Made by a program: the position numbers and the translations under genes. Positions 1 through 10,395 of a stretch of 64,000 bases of DNA are shown here, piece after piece. The stretch's first letter is position 1, and every line of letters begins with the position of its first letter. The notes beneath the pieces are model-generated. The model was not told the DNA's origin and did not search any database. It saw only the letters and a program-made list of their open reading frames with translations. Source of the DNA: Cryptomeria japonica (lineage: Eukaryota; Streptophyta; Pinopsida; Cupressales; Cupressaceae); assembly GCF_030272615.1 (NCBI RefSeq), contig NC_081406.1:215325497-215389496 (forward strand). Reading direction: 5' to 3'.

Positions 1-471
1 AGATATTTTATGCTAATCATTGATGACTACTCTAGAATGATGTGGGTTACTTTTCTAAAGGAAAAATATGAGGATTTTGAAAAGTTTAGAATCTTTAAGG
101 CTAAATTTTAAACTGTGACATGATTGAAGATTAGGTGTTTAAGGTCAGATCATGGTGGAGAATTCACATCCGGTGAGTTTAATAATTTTTGCGTGAAGCA
201 TGACGTAAGGAGACAATTTTTTGCTCCTCAGATACCTCAGCATAATGGAGTTGTAGAAAGAAAGAACAAAACTTTCTTGAATGCTGATAGAACCATGATG
301 ATGGAAGCTAATCTACCTGATATTTATTGGAGAGAAGTGGTGAGAACAATAGCCTATATATTCAACAAATTTCATATCAAAGGAGAAACCGGTAAGACAC
401 CTTATAAATTATAGTATGGCAATACACCTACAGTTAAGTATTTCAGAATATTTGGTAGTAAATGTTATATT
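1..471 (+). pseudogene. copia integrase core fragment
   Basis: Frame 1 reads as the catalytic core of a copia integrase. The three acidic residues of the D,D(35)E triad are visible: IDDYSR near 22-40, RSDHGGEF near 145-170, and VVERKN near 250-268. The start is cut by the window edge. In-frame stops fall near 109-123 and at 412-414, after which the frame continues (YFRIFGSKCYI) up to the LTR insertion at 472. Homologous pol resumes after about 1259. In life it would join element cDNA to chromosomal DNA; here it is a fragment. Confidence 0.88.
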
Positions 472-1258
472 TGTTGGCATTCTACCCTCAGATGAGAATT
501 CTTGATGTTGTCATTGATGGAAACCAATTGGTAATATGGTTCATAGCTTACACTGGCACCAACAGGCACAACAAGATTATTCTCACCGGCACCCAGTCTA
601 CACCAACATAAGATCTTATCGACACCCCAACCGACATGGAAATTATATTGTTTTGTATTGTAATTATATTTTATAGCCAACATGATGTATATTAAAGATT
701 CATATATGTATGAGATCTTATAGGTCATTTTTTAAGTGACATAGGTATGTGAGAAAGTGATAGGTATGTGAAATATGTATAGGTATTTAATGCAAGTTGA
801 TTACAAGAGTGAATATTTGTATATAAATTTTGATGTAATATTTTGATGAGCAAGTAAGAGAAGAGAAGAGTTAAGAAAGGTTTGTGGAAGAGGTATTTGA
901 CAGAGCTTAAACCGGTACTGAATCAAGCATTGTAGATGCTATTTTGAGAAGTACATTGTCATTAGATTTAATCATCCAATTTTGTAGTCAGTGTGACTCC
1001 TTTTTGTGATTTCACATTGAACTCTAGGCTTTTGGCCTTTCTGCATGTGTAGGCCCCTATTGTATCAGTAATATTTATTCATATTGGCCAGTAAGTAAAT
1101 ATTGTGGGTCACAAATCCCACCGAGGTTTTTCCCCTACTAGGTTTCCTCACCAAAATATCTTGTGCTATGTTGTGCATTGATGTTGTCTCTCTTATTTCT
1201 CTTTATTGATTTATTTCTTGTTCACTGGTACATTAATTTGGGTTGTAAAGTTGCAAAC
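472..1258 (+). mobile_element. copia-type solo LTR inserted in copia pol
   Basis: The sequence starts TGTTGGCATT exactly where copia pol homology breaks off (GSKCYI), and pol homology resumes just after it. Inside is the U5-like stretch of plant copia LTRs (cccaccgaggtttttcccc...aggtttcctc, about 1120-1150). A segment near 903-945 (gagcttaaaccgg...gatgctat) resembles 4243-4275 in the 3' LTR of the host copia element, so the two LTRs are related but different. No internal region is present, as expected after LTR-LTR recombination. The 3' end is uncertain by some 10 bp and I could not find a clean target duplication. Confidence 0.7.
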
Positions 1259-3047
1259 AAGTTTAAAGTGCAAATGTCAAGGTGAATGAGATGAATAAAA
1301 GTTAGATCAAAATTTTTGAGCAACAACCGGTAGTGGAAATGATCATAACTGATTTGGTAACACCTTTACTGGAACATAATGGTGAACCAGTTACTCCAAA
1401 AGTATCAAAAAATTCAATGGTAACTGAAGAACATGAAAGAGGAATAGAGAATCAGAAGATTGGTAGGTATGTAAGGCTGAATCATTCAAAAGATTAGATC
1501 ATTGGGGATAAAAACAATGGAGTGATGACAAGGAGATTAGCGACTAATGAGGTATGTTTAATTTCTCAAGTTGAATCGGTATTGGTTATTGAAGCATGTA
1601 AAGATGAATATTGGATGAAAGCTATGGAAGAAGAATTAGATCAGGTAGAGAAGAATAACACATGGATTTTAGTTCCCCAGCCTAAAAATAAGAATTTTAT
1701 TGGAACTCAATGGATTTTTAGGAATAAATTAAATGAAGATGGACAAGTTGTGAGAAATAAAGCTAGATTGGTTTGTAAAGGATATTCTTAGAAGGAAAGA
1801 ATTGATTATGGAGAAACTTTTGCACTTGTAGCTAGGATTGAAGCTGTAAGATTATTTCTTGCCTATGTTGCACATATAAACTACAAGGTTTATCAGATGG
1901 ATGTTAGGTGTGTTTTTCTGAATGGGTATCTTTATAAGGAAGTTTATATTGAGAAACCTTATGGTTTTTCACTTTCAGATGATAAAAACATGGTTTGTAG
2001 GTTAAAGAAATCCTTATATGGATTGAAACAAGCACCCAGAGCTTGGTATGCAAGGTTGAAAAAATACCTTTTGAAGCTTGGTTTCACTTAAGGTAATGCT
2101 GACATTAATCTATAATATAAAGTCACTAATGATGATACTGATTATTGAGGTCTTTGTTGATGACATCAGGTTTGGAGGTGAGGATAAGTTGTGTATGGAA
2201 TTTTCTAAAAATATGGAAAATGAATTTGATATGTCTATGATTGGGGAGATGATTTTTTTCTTAGGTTTGTAGATTACTCAGACTAATAAAGGTATTTTCA
2301 TCTATCAAACTAAGTATGCTAGGGAGATGTTGAAAAAATTTGGTATGAAAATTTCTAAACCGGTTAGTACTCCTATGGTTAAAAGTGATAAATTGACAAG
2401 GAAAGATGAATCAACACTGGTAAATCCTACAAGATACAAGTATCTGATTGGAGGTCTTCTATATTTGACTTGGACTAGACCAGATATAATGAATGTTGTT
2501 TGCATTACATCAAGATATCAAAGTGATCCTAGAGAAAATCATAAGAGCAGTGAAAAGGATTTTTAGATACTTTCAAGGTACATTTGAATACGGTTTGTGG
2601 TAGCCTAAAGATGATGACTTTACTTTATGTGCATATATAGATGTAGATTGGGTAGGTGATGTTGGTGATCGGAAAATTACTTTCGGTGGAGCTTTCTTTC
2701 TTGGAAATAAACTTATTTCATGGATTAGCAATAAACAGTCATGTACTTCTTTATCTACTGCTGAAGTTGAGTATGTTGTTGTTGCTACTATTTGTATACA
2801 AGTTCTATGGATGAAACAAATGTTGAAGGACATAAAAGTGCATTGCAATGGACTAGTAGTTATTCACTTTGATAACTCTGCTGCTATAGACATATCAAAG
2901 AATCTGGTATTTCACTCTAAGAAAAAGCACATATCTATCAAGTATAATTTTTTGAAGCAGAAGGTGGAAGAAAATGAAGCTAGACTAGTTTATGTGAGCA
3001 CTAAAGAGAAAATTGCAAATATTTTCACTAAACCTTTGTCTAAATAA
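1259..3047 (+). pseudogene. copia reverse transcriptase and RNase H
   Basis: Pol resumes with a linker, then the reverse transcriptase start (EACKDEYWMKAMEEELDQ..NNTWILV, about 1585-1675), the LNGYLYKEVYIEKP block (about 1921-1960) and LYGLKQAPRAWY (about 2016-2050). The catalytic FVDD lies near 2153-2165. RNase H follows with TAEVEY (about 2758-2775) and FDNSAAI (about 2868-2890), ending at the PLSK stop at 3047. The copia reverse transcriptase copies element RNA in virus-like particles in the cytoplasm. Several stops and frame changes (for example near 1789, 2089 and 2563) break the frame, although the active-site Asp pair is still readable. Confidence 0.9.
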
Positions 3048-3470
3048 TCATTTTAGTATCTCAAAGACATATTAGGGGTTTCTGCCCCTCCGACAAAAAA
3101 CTAATTGATGCTCTTTGGAATTAGTTTGGTATGCATTATCAAAGATATTATTCATTTTGGATTGATGTGGTGATGCTACTACTTAGGGGGAGTAGTTAGT
3201 TTTGTGATTCAGTGGTTTTTTATTTTACTTTGATATTTATGCCAAATCTTTGGCATTGATGTCAAAGGGGGAGAGATATTCATGTGAAAAACTTAAGGGA
3301 TATATACATTAGGGGGAGAAATTTGTAGAACTTAACTGAGATATCATCTACAAGGAGAGTATGGATCAGAACTTCAATGTTATATTCTTATGAGGGATAT
3401 TTGTTTGGCATTTCTTGGCACTTGGATGTTTTTCACATCTAGTGTTGCCATCAATGCCAAATGGAGAGAT
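3048..3470 (+). other. copia 3' untranslated region with purine tracts
   Basis: No gene. The stretch holds several G/A-rich tracts in the context typical of copia 3' ends (TTAGGGGGAG near 3184, TCAAAGGGGGAGAG near 3258, TTAGGGGGAGAA near 3310). The tract just before the LTR (ccaaatggagagat, 3457-3470) looks like a degraded polypurine tract, the plus-strand primer. Confidence 0.6.
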
Positions 3471-4337
3471 TGTTGGCCATTTGGAGGAATTGATTATGTG
3501 TTGCATTGATGTTTTGTCATTGATGTCAACACTAGCTGTTCTGGTTGCTTTACTAGTATCCCTTTGGTCCTGGTAGGTTGTTTGGTTTCTAGTTGGATTA
3601 GATCATGATGATTTGGTATACTCTAGTATGTGTTGGCTTATGGAATTTTCTTAGATATGCTATTCATGCTACTCAAATTCATGTTCAGTCAATTGGTTTT
3701 TATTTTGTGATTGGATGCTATCTTGTATGCTAGTAAGCTTGATTTGTTGATCCGGTGAGGGTTTCATCGATAGAGCTTTATTGAAGATTTTTTATATTAT
3801 GCATAAGTGGTGTTGGTGTGGCTTCTAGTAGAGATTCAGGATGCTAATGGTGATCGTCTTCGAGACTTGGGTAATTGGGATCATTACAATTGGTACCAAG
3901 ACTATTTTGTACTATGTAGGTTATGGACTGATTAATGTAACATGTTGATTGTTCTACTCAATGTGTTTTCAAGATGTCTTATGGGTTGGATAATATTTGT
4001 TTGGTCTCAAGCTAACATGTTTTATAATTATGTAATTGCTTTATTGTCTAGTGGTCGACCTTATTGTTTCTGGTTGAGGGTTTGTATATATATGATGTAA
4101 GATCTCATTGTAGATCATATGAAAAAAAGGTAATAAGGATGATATAGGAGCGAATAATGTAATAATCATTCATACAAAGGATTTGGTTGATCATTGGTGA
4201 TCAAGTTGAGTTAATGTAAGAGGATTTAGTCCTCTAGTATTGAGCTTAACCGAAACTATACTCAAGCATAGGAGATGCTATCATTGCAGTTCATTTTTTC
4301 TTCCGGATTGTAGTCTAGATTTTTATGTAGTCATTGA
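3471..4337 (+). repeat. copia 3' LTR, truncated by element O
   Basis: It begins TGTTGGCCAT right after a polypurine-like tract. The U3/R part includes a segment near 4243-4275 shared with the solo LTR at 472-1258. The U5 part corresponding to the last 270 bases or so of the solo LTR is missing, because element O starts at 4338. The remainder was not found elsewhere in the window. Confidence 0.7.
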
Positions 4338-4974
4338 TGTATACACCTAAAAATCATCTAAACATAATTAATTAAATAAGCAATTATTTAATTATTCCTC
4401 CTTCCTAATTTAATTGAATTCATTACGAAATTTGATTAAATTCTCCCTTTCATCTACTTATTAATAAATATAAGGATTTATTCATTAAGTTCATTCCATT
4501 GTCTCCTTTGATTAATTAATTCAAATTAATCAATCTTCCCCCCCATTTCAATCAATTATTCTAATCCCCTAATTAATTAAAACAAATACATTTATGAGTT
4601 GATTGAGAATTAATTAGTATTTTCCTATGATTCGAATTTGTAAAATTCAAATTACCCACATGCCTCCTAAATTGTAACCACCTAACCTTGGGTTTGCCTA
4701 ACCCTATCCTATCTTTCACATCCTAACCTCCTTATCCTAACCTCTTATGGTGTGGATACTCTTCCCTTAAGACACATGACACTTTGGCCACATGTCTCCT
4801 TTCTTGGACACTTGCCCTTTTATGAGCAAGGCTCCTTGACACTTGTCACAACAAAGATGACAAGTGTCCCTTCCTCCAACCTCTTCTCCAACGTCCTCCA
4901 ATTTCACCCTTGATATCTTTAGACTTAATCTTGACCGTTGATTCCTGCCACCTCACCCCTGGCCTTGGAAATCC

Positions 4975-4982
4975 TATAAATA
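4975..4982 (+). promoter_or_regulatory. TATA box of element O LTR
   Basis: TATAAATA about 640 bases into the LTR, followed by a C-rich stretch; this is the expected place for the U3/R promoter. Inferred from sequence only. Confidence 0.55.
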
Positions 4983-5320
4983 TCCCCCATTTTGGAGCAC
5001 AAAGGATCCCATCTCATTATCAATTTAGGCATTGTTACTATAGGCATATCATTTGAGCATTATTGTTATAGGCAATTGTATTAGCTTAATTTGATCATTT
5101 TCTAGCATAATTGTTGAATCATGTAGCTTAATCAATCTCTTTTCTAGCTTAATTGCATCATCATCATAGCTTAATCATGCATATCATTAGCTTAATAAGT
5201 CTCTTGGATAAATCTAGCATAATCAATCTCATCTTTACATATCATTATCATTTCAAATCCTCCATCTAGGTGTAGTCAAGTCACTCAGATTGCTTATCCA
5301 GATCTGAGAGCAAATCTATA

Positions 5321-5325
5321 CTTGT
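5321..5325 (+). repeat. Target site duplication of element I, left copy
   Basis: CTTGT before the 5' LTR of element I pairs with CTCGC after the 3' LTR (20056-20060). The two differences are both C/T, as expected from deamination of an original CTCGC. Confidence 0.6.
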
Positions 5326-6099
5326 TGTAGACACCAAAAATTGTCCAGTCTAATTAAATAAATATTTTATTTATTTAATTATCTAAGCTTAATTCTTCTA
5401 TTAATTAAATAAATCTTTATTTATTTAATTAATTCATTTATCCTCTTCTAGCCTTATTTCTCATTTAAATAAATACATTTAATTATTTAAATTATCCTTT
5501 TCCTAAATTAAATAAATATTTTATTTATTTAATTATCTCACTCCTTCTATTAATTAAATGAATCTTTATTTATTTAATTAATTCATTAACCTTTTCTACC
5601 CATGACACATGTCATTCATCCCTTAATTCATATACTACCTACCCCTTTCATTATTTTATTATTTCTTTTACCTACCCTCTAATCATAGCCGACCTCTTTT
5701 TACACCTCTCAATCTTATCCCTCCATTTCATATAGTGTCTTCTATATAAGGAGATGCTTCCTTCATTATCAAACCCTAATCAATCATTCTAACTACTTGA
5801 TCAATTGACTACACTACGATCCTACTTGCAACCACATTTCGTTCTTTGTTGAGCTCTTGTGCACATAAAATCTAAGAGCCAATACATCAAGCAAGATCAA
5901 TGGAGATAGGAAGAATGGAGATCCAAACCCTATTGGACATGTGATGGTATAATCTTTGTGATTTCATTTGATTTGCATTGTCTTAGGTAATCTTCATATG
6001 TTATGGTGGATCTTTGTTGTTGTTAGGCTAGGGTTTTGTGGTTGAATTCATTTAGCCTTCCAATATCATTATTATTGTTATCCATTTTCACCATATACA
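5326..6099 (+). repeat. Element I 5' LTR
   Basis: Starts TGTAGACACC and ends CCATATACA. The U3 (5340-5600) is made of repeated near-palindromic AT segments (taattaaataaat / atttatttaatta). A TATA box lies at 5743-5750. The matching 3' LTR is at 19299-20055. Confidence 0.93.
5743..5750 (+). promoter_or_regulatory. TATA box of element I 5' LTR
   Basis: TATATAAG followed by GAGATGC; the same motif is at 19699-19706 in the 3' LTR. This would be the start of element transcription, some 30 bases downstream. Confidence 0.6.
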
Positions 6100-6102
6100 T
6101 TT

Positions 6103-6120
6103 TGGCATGCCTGGTGGGAC
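6103..6120 (+). other. Primer binding site of element I
   Basis: TGGCATGCCTGGTGGGAC begins three bases after the LTR end with the TGG expected to pair with the CCA end of a tRNA. I did not identify the tRNA with confidence. Confidence 0.7.
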
Positions 6121-6244
6121 TCTTGTCCCTTTTGTATTTAACATCCTTGTTGCAGATTTTGTGTTTTGAAGTTGCAGATTTGACGTTTTCGACAACATTT
6201 TGATATTCCCGCGTTTGCGCACTTTCGAATCACATTTTTGATTT

Positions 6245-6465
6245 TCTAGCGCGTCTGTGACATCTAGAATTGCATTTGTGTTATTGGCAGTATTTTATTT
6301 TTCAAGTTCTGGGAATCATGTTTGTGTTATTAAGTCGCGTCTGTGGTGTTTTTAGCCACGTCTGTGTCTAGAGGTCGCGTCTACATTCTGGAGACACGTT
6401 TGTGTCTCACAGAACCATGTCTGTGTCAGGAAGTCATGTCTGTGTTGAGGGTAATCACGTCTGTG
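6245..6465 (+). repeat. CGCGTCTGTG-like motif cluster, leader A of element I
   Basis: About eight imperfect copies of (C/T)(G/A)CGTCTGTG spaced roughly 15-30 bases apart (for example near 6250, 6334, 6358, 6391, 6417, 6436, 6457). The reverse complement of the same motif forms a cluster at 18524-18775. Confidence 0.75.
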
Positions 6466-7685
6466 TTCACTGATTTCAAATTTTGGGTTTATTGATTCAG
6501 TTTTGGATTTTGCATTTAGGGTTTCAGATCCGGTTTATTTTGAGCTAACATTTTTAGATCTAGCTAACGAAATTGGTGCAGCTTGTCTTGAAAGAAAAAT
6601 CGTTTGGTTGAAGGCCCCTATTTTCACAAAGTATTTTGGATCTAAAATTTACCTAACTTGTGTGCTTACAGGAAGGGGTGATTATTTGAAACAATCCAAA
6701 CTACTAACAACTCTTTGTTGTAGGTCCTTAGCAAGGGTTTTTGGATTTTTATTGTGTGCCTTGTTTTCATAGACTAGCAATCACTTCAATTGGTGCACTA
6801 AAATTGAATCATTGTCTTTTGTGTCTTGAGCAATAGGCTCTTTTTGTTTAATCTTTAGAGGGCCTATCTTCCCATGTGGTCATTAGGACTACTAGTGAGA
6901 AGAGAATGACCCAAGTGGTAGCAAGGAAAACCCACCTCTTCTGAACCACTATAAACAACTATATCCATGGTGAAAATTATGGATAACGTGTGTTGATTAG
7001 TTCATACCGACACTATGTCTCCCCATAAACCCGTTTGATCAAATTTATTTGATCATTTGTAGGGCATAACCCCTACCGGCTAGGAGCCTTCTGTAGTTAC
7101 AGAGTTGAAAGTGCCACATGTATGGCCACATGAGTGAATGCCCTTACTAGCACCTCTTTGTTTTAGAAGCCCAAATCCTTCTAGTTGTTGAGGCAGGAGG
7201 TCGGACCTCTGGTAGCGGCCCACACACATACGGTTCTTAGTAGAGATACAAAGTTTGGCACAGGGAGTTTTCATGGAGACTGATGCTTGGCTGATGTGAG
7301 AAGTGAGTGCCGAGGGTGGAGCCAGTGAGGTCAAGCATCTAAGTATCCACTCTGAATAGCATAGCCTCGGGGGTAAAACCCCATGTGGGATCAACAACTA
7401 TTGTCTTGGCTAGCCATAAGAATTGTGCTTGACTTATTTTAAACATTCAAAACATTCAAGACCAAATAGCAAAACATTGTGTCTTTTGTGTCTTCAAGTG
7501 TATGCAAAAACATTTTCACATCAAACAACACACTTTTCTTTTTGAGTCATTTTGGAGTCTAGACACTTGCAAACATTAGGTCTTCAATAACACTGTGTCC
7601 TCTTGTCACGAAAAATAGTCAAATAGTCAGATTTGGTTACAACAAAATGACTTCACAGATTGGAAAAAATTGCACAAATTTTGCA

Positions 7686-7875
7686 AAAACGCGTCTATTT
7701 TGGACATAATAGCATCTGTGATGTATAATCACGTCTGTGAAGGGCAGAAACACGTTTGTGTCTACAGAATCAACATTGCAATTTGTACAAAATCTCAAAA
7801 ATGTGTCTGTGTTGAGTAGAGCCACGTCTATGTCAGAAAACCGCATCTGTGAAGTATACAGGCGCGTCTATGTTC
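7686..7875 (+). repeat. CGCGTCTGTG-like motif cluster, leader B of element I
   Basis: About eight further copies in the same orientation as cluster A, several decayed by C-to-T changes (catctgtg, cgtctatg). Confidence 0.72.
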
Positions 7876-8364
7876 AGAATTGAAAAATTGTTACAGTCCA
7901 CCAAACAAACACAGTTAGTTTCAGAATTCTTGAGCTTCCTAGGTCATTTCTCTAGGGTTTCATTTAGCAGTCAACCTGTCCTTGGGTCTCACAAAGTCCA
8001 TCATTGCTTTACACCTTACATAACATTCACATTTGTCTAAACTTGAGTCAAAAGGTCACTTTCTTGTCCTCATCATACTTTGTCAACACACTACATATAA
8101 CAACACTTTGCTAAGTGGTCCCTCATCAAGGTTTCTTACCTTTGGGTCTCATTTGGTCTTACTTAGAGTCAAGGTCAACTTACCTCATCAAGAGAAACTA
8201 TCCTCTCTTTGGAAGCCACACCTACTCTACTACATACATACTTGGTCTTACACTTTGGACATTGCAAGTAAACCTCTGATTCATTTACATTCCATCCAAC
8301 TCTTGGTCTTCTGTACTTTTTCCATTTTCATCTAGTCTCACACATCTCAATCAATACCTAGTTC

Positions 8365-10395
8365 ATGGTTGAAACCTGCCTTCAAAAATCTAGGAGAGAA
8401 ACTAAAGAGGCTCAAGAGTCCGCAAACATGAGTTCTTATGAGTATGATAATGATATCTTTTTCAATTCCGATCATACTACATTACCTGACATGGATGCCT
8501 ATAGAAACATTCCAAATGTTGAGAACATGGACACTACAAACAACAATGATACACATAATGACAATATGGACAAATTTTTTGTACATTCAGCAAATGTGGA
8601 AAAATCCCTTATGAATCCCCATTTCAATCGATTGGTTGAGGAAATAATGAGAACGGATAGACAATACTTCTTACAAATGATGGCACAAAGTGGAGCCAAG
8701 ATACCTCATGATTTTGACATGTTTCAAATAATGGAAAATTGACCTTTGCAACAACCTCACTCGAACATCGATCAAAGAAGGCCTAATAGTGGAGGCAATA
8801 GAGGACCACATATGGTACTTGAATCACCATCATCTTTGTTTCAAAAACTAGAGGTCCCATACACACATGGTCAAGCATATGATACTCACCTTCGCAGACC
8901 ATTATGGAAGTCTTATGCAGAGAAATATGCTCAATCACATATCAATGCCAAGGATCAACCACCAAAGAAATTGGATATTCAAAGGCATGCTCAAACTTTG
9001 GACACAAGGAAACCCCATGTCAAATTTGGGGGCAACACATTATAACATGACATGCCTGTAGAGTATGGTATACATGGACAAAATAGATATGGCATTCCTC
9101 AACATGAATCTATACCAAGTGGTCCATATACGCAGCATCATTATAGACCTCCTCCATATGAACATGTGTATGATCAATATCATCCATATATGCAATAGGA
9201 TCCTCCTCCAATTGGTGCCTCAAGCATGGGGTATGGTCCAAGAAGTCGGTCTCCACCAAAGAGCAATTTGGAGCAACAAATCAGGGACTTACAAAAGAAA
9301 ATGGAGGACATAAATACACCGAAGCCAACATACACAATGAGAGACATATGTCCTTATCCATTTGACAAGAGAATTCCAATGCCTCCTTTTCCTACACACT
9401 TTGTGATGCCTAAATTTGATAAGTATAGAGGAAAAGGAGATCCTAAGGCACACATAAGACAATTTTTCACAGCTTGCATTGAGGTAGTAGCAGAAGAGAC
9501 ATATTTGATGAGATTATTTCCACAAAGCCTAGGTGATCAAGCTATGGAATGGTTCTCCCAACTCCCACCTGGTATTAAGTCATGGGGTGATCTAGCAGAG
9601 GCATTTATTCAACATTTCTCCTACAATATAGAGACAGACATATCAGTCACTACTTTGTGCAACACCAAACAAAAGGATGGAGAATCTTTTTCATCATTTT
9701 TACAAAGATGGAGAAATCTAGCCAGCAGATGCTCTTGTGAAATTCCACAAAAACAAATGGTAGAAATGTTCACCTAGAATGTTAACAAAGACATTGGCTA
9801 TGATCTAAGAAAATCTTGTTTGTCCACCTTTAAGGACGTCATTGAAAAAGGCTTAGCGACAGAAAAGTTCCTAATTGAACAAGAAGTCATTAAGATATTC
9901 AAGGAAAACAAATATGACTTTAAGGGAAAAGACAAGCCGAGATTTTGAAACAAAAACAAGAACATAGTCAATGATGGTGTTGTTGACGCCAACACAGTGT
10001 GACCCAAATTCATCTTTTCAGGATCAAGTTCTACAAACAATCAAGTGAATACTCAAACAACTTCTAGATCACAAAGGAAGTACACTCCCTTGGGAGAACC
10101 ACTTGAGTTAGTCTTCAAAAAGCTAGTGGCAAACAAGGTAATCACAGTTCCAAATTTTCCTCCATATGAACCAAAGGTCAAACCAAATTGGTGTAATGAT
10201 GATGAGTATTGTGAATTTCATAAGAGCAAAGGTCATAAGATAGGAAATTGTCATCGACTGAAGAACATCATACAAGATCTCATTGATAGAGGTGATATTG
10301 AAATTGAGGGACACTCATCCAATCAAGAACATGAGATGTTCAAGGAACCATTCCCAAAGCATGACAAGGGAAAAGCTAAAGCCACAGATGACTAA
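8365..10395 (+). pseudogene. Element I gag
   Basis: The structural protein of the virus-like particle. The frame starts at ATG 8365 and stays in one frame to 10395 and on into pol. The Retrotrans_gag-like core lies at about 9490-9735 (TYLMRLFP...AMEWFSQLPP...FLQRWRNLA). A Zn-knuckle variant C-x2-H-x4-H-x4-C lies at 10210-10251. A Pro/His/Tyr-rich linker precedes the core. In-frame stops at about 8740, 9043, 9199, 9775, 9946, 10001 and 10393 break it, but no net frameshift separates the pieces. Most stops can be explained by C-to-T changes. Confidence 0.88.

Larger units (their letters stand above)
1..4337 (+). mobile_element. Ty1/copia retrotransposon, 3' part only, nested and decayed
   Basis: The window opens inside the integrase of a Ty1/copia element. 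The order integrase, reverse transcriptase, RNase H, 3' untranslated region, LTR is the copia order. The 5' LTR, gag, protease and integrase N-terminus lie outside the window. Pol is interrupted by a copia-type solo LTR (about 472-1258), and the 3' LTR is cut at 4337 by element O, so this is the oldest layer of the nest. Several in-frame stops and frame changes show it is dead. Confidence 0.9.
4338..5325 (+). repeat. Element O 5' LTR, first part
   Basis: It starts TGTATACACC and is AT-rich at first (runs of taattaatta). A TATA box lies at 4975-4982. It is interrupted at 5325 by element I and continues at 20056 (the target duplication puts one copy of the five bases on each side). Joined length is about 1.12 kb. 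Confidence 0.82.
6121..8364 (+). other. Element I leader (no gene)
   Basis: A 2.2-kb untranslated leader between primer binding site and gag. It holds two clusters of a CGCGTCTGTG-like motif (6245-6465 and 7686-7875), the shared leader motif ATGACCCAAGTG (6906-6917) and a segment near 7275-7345 (gactgatgcttggctg...gtcaagcatcta) that recurs in the leader of element M. Short open frames here have no recognisable protein. Confidence 0.75.

Noticed and set aside
7080-7397. 105-codon minus-strand frame
   Set aside because: It covers the conserved leader block of element I; conservation with M is at nucleotide level and on the element's sense strand.
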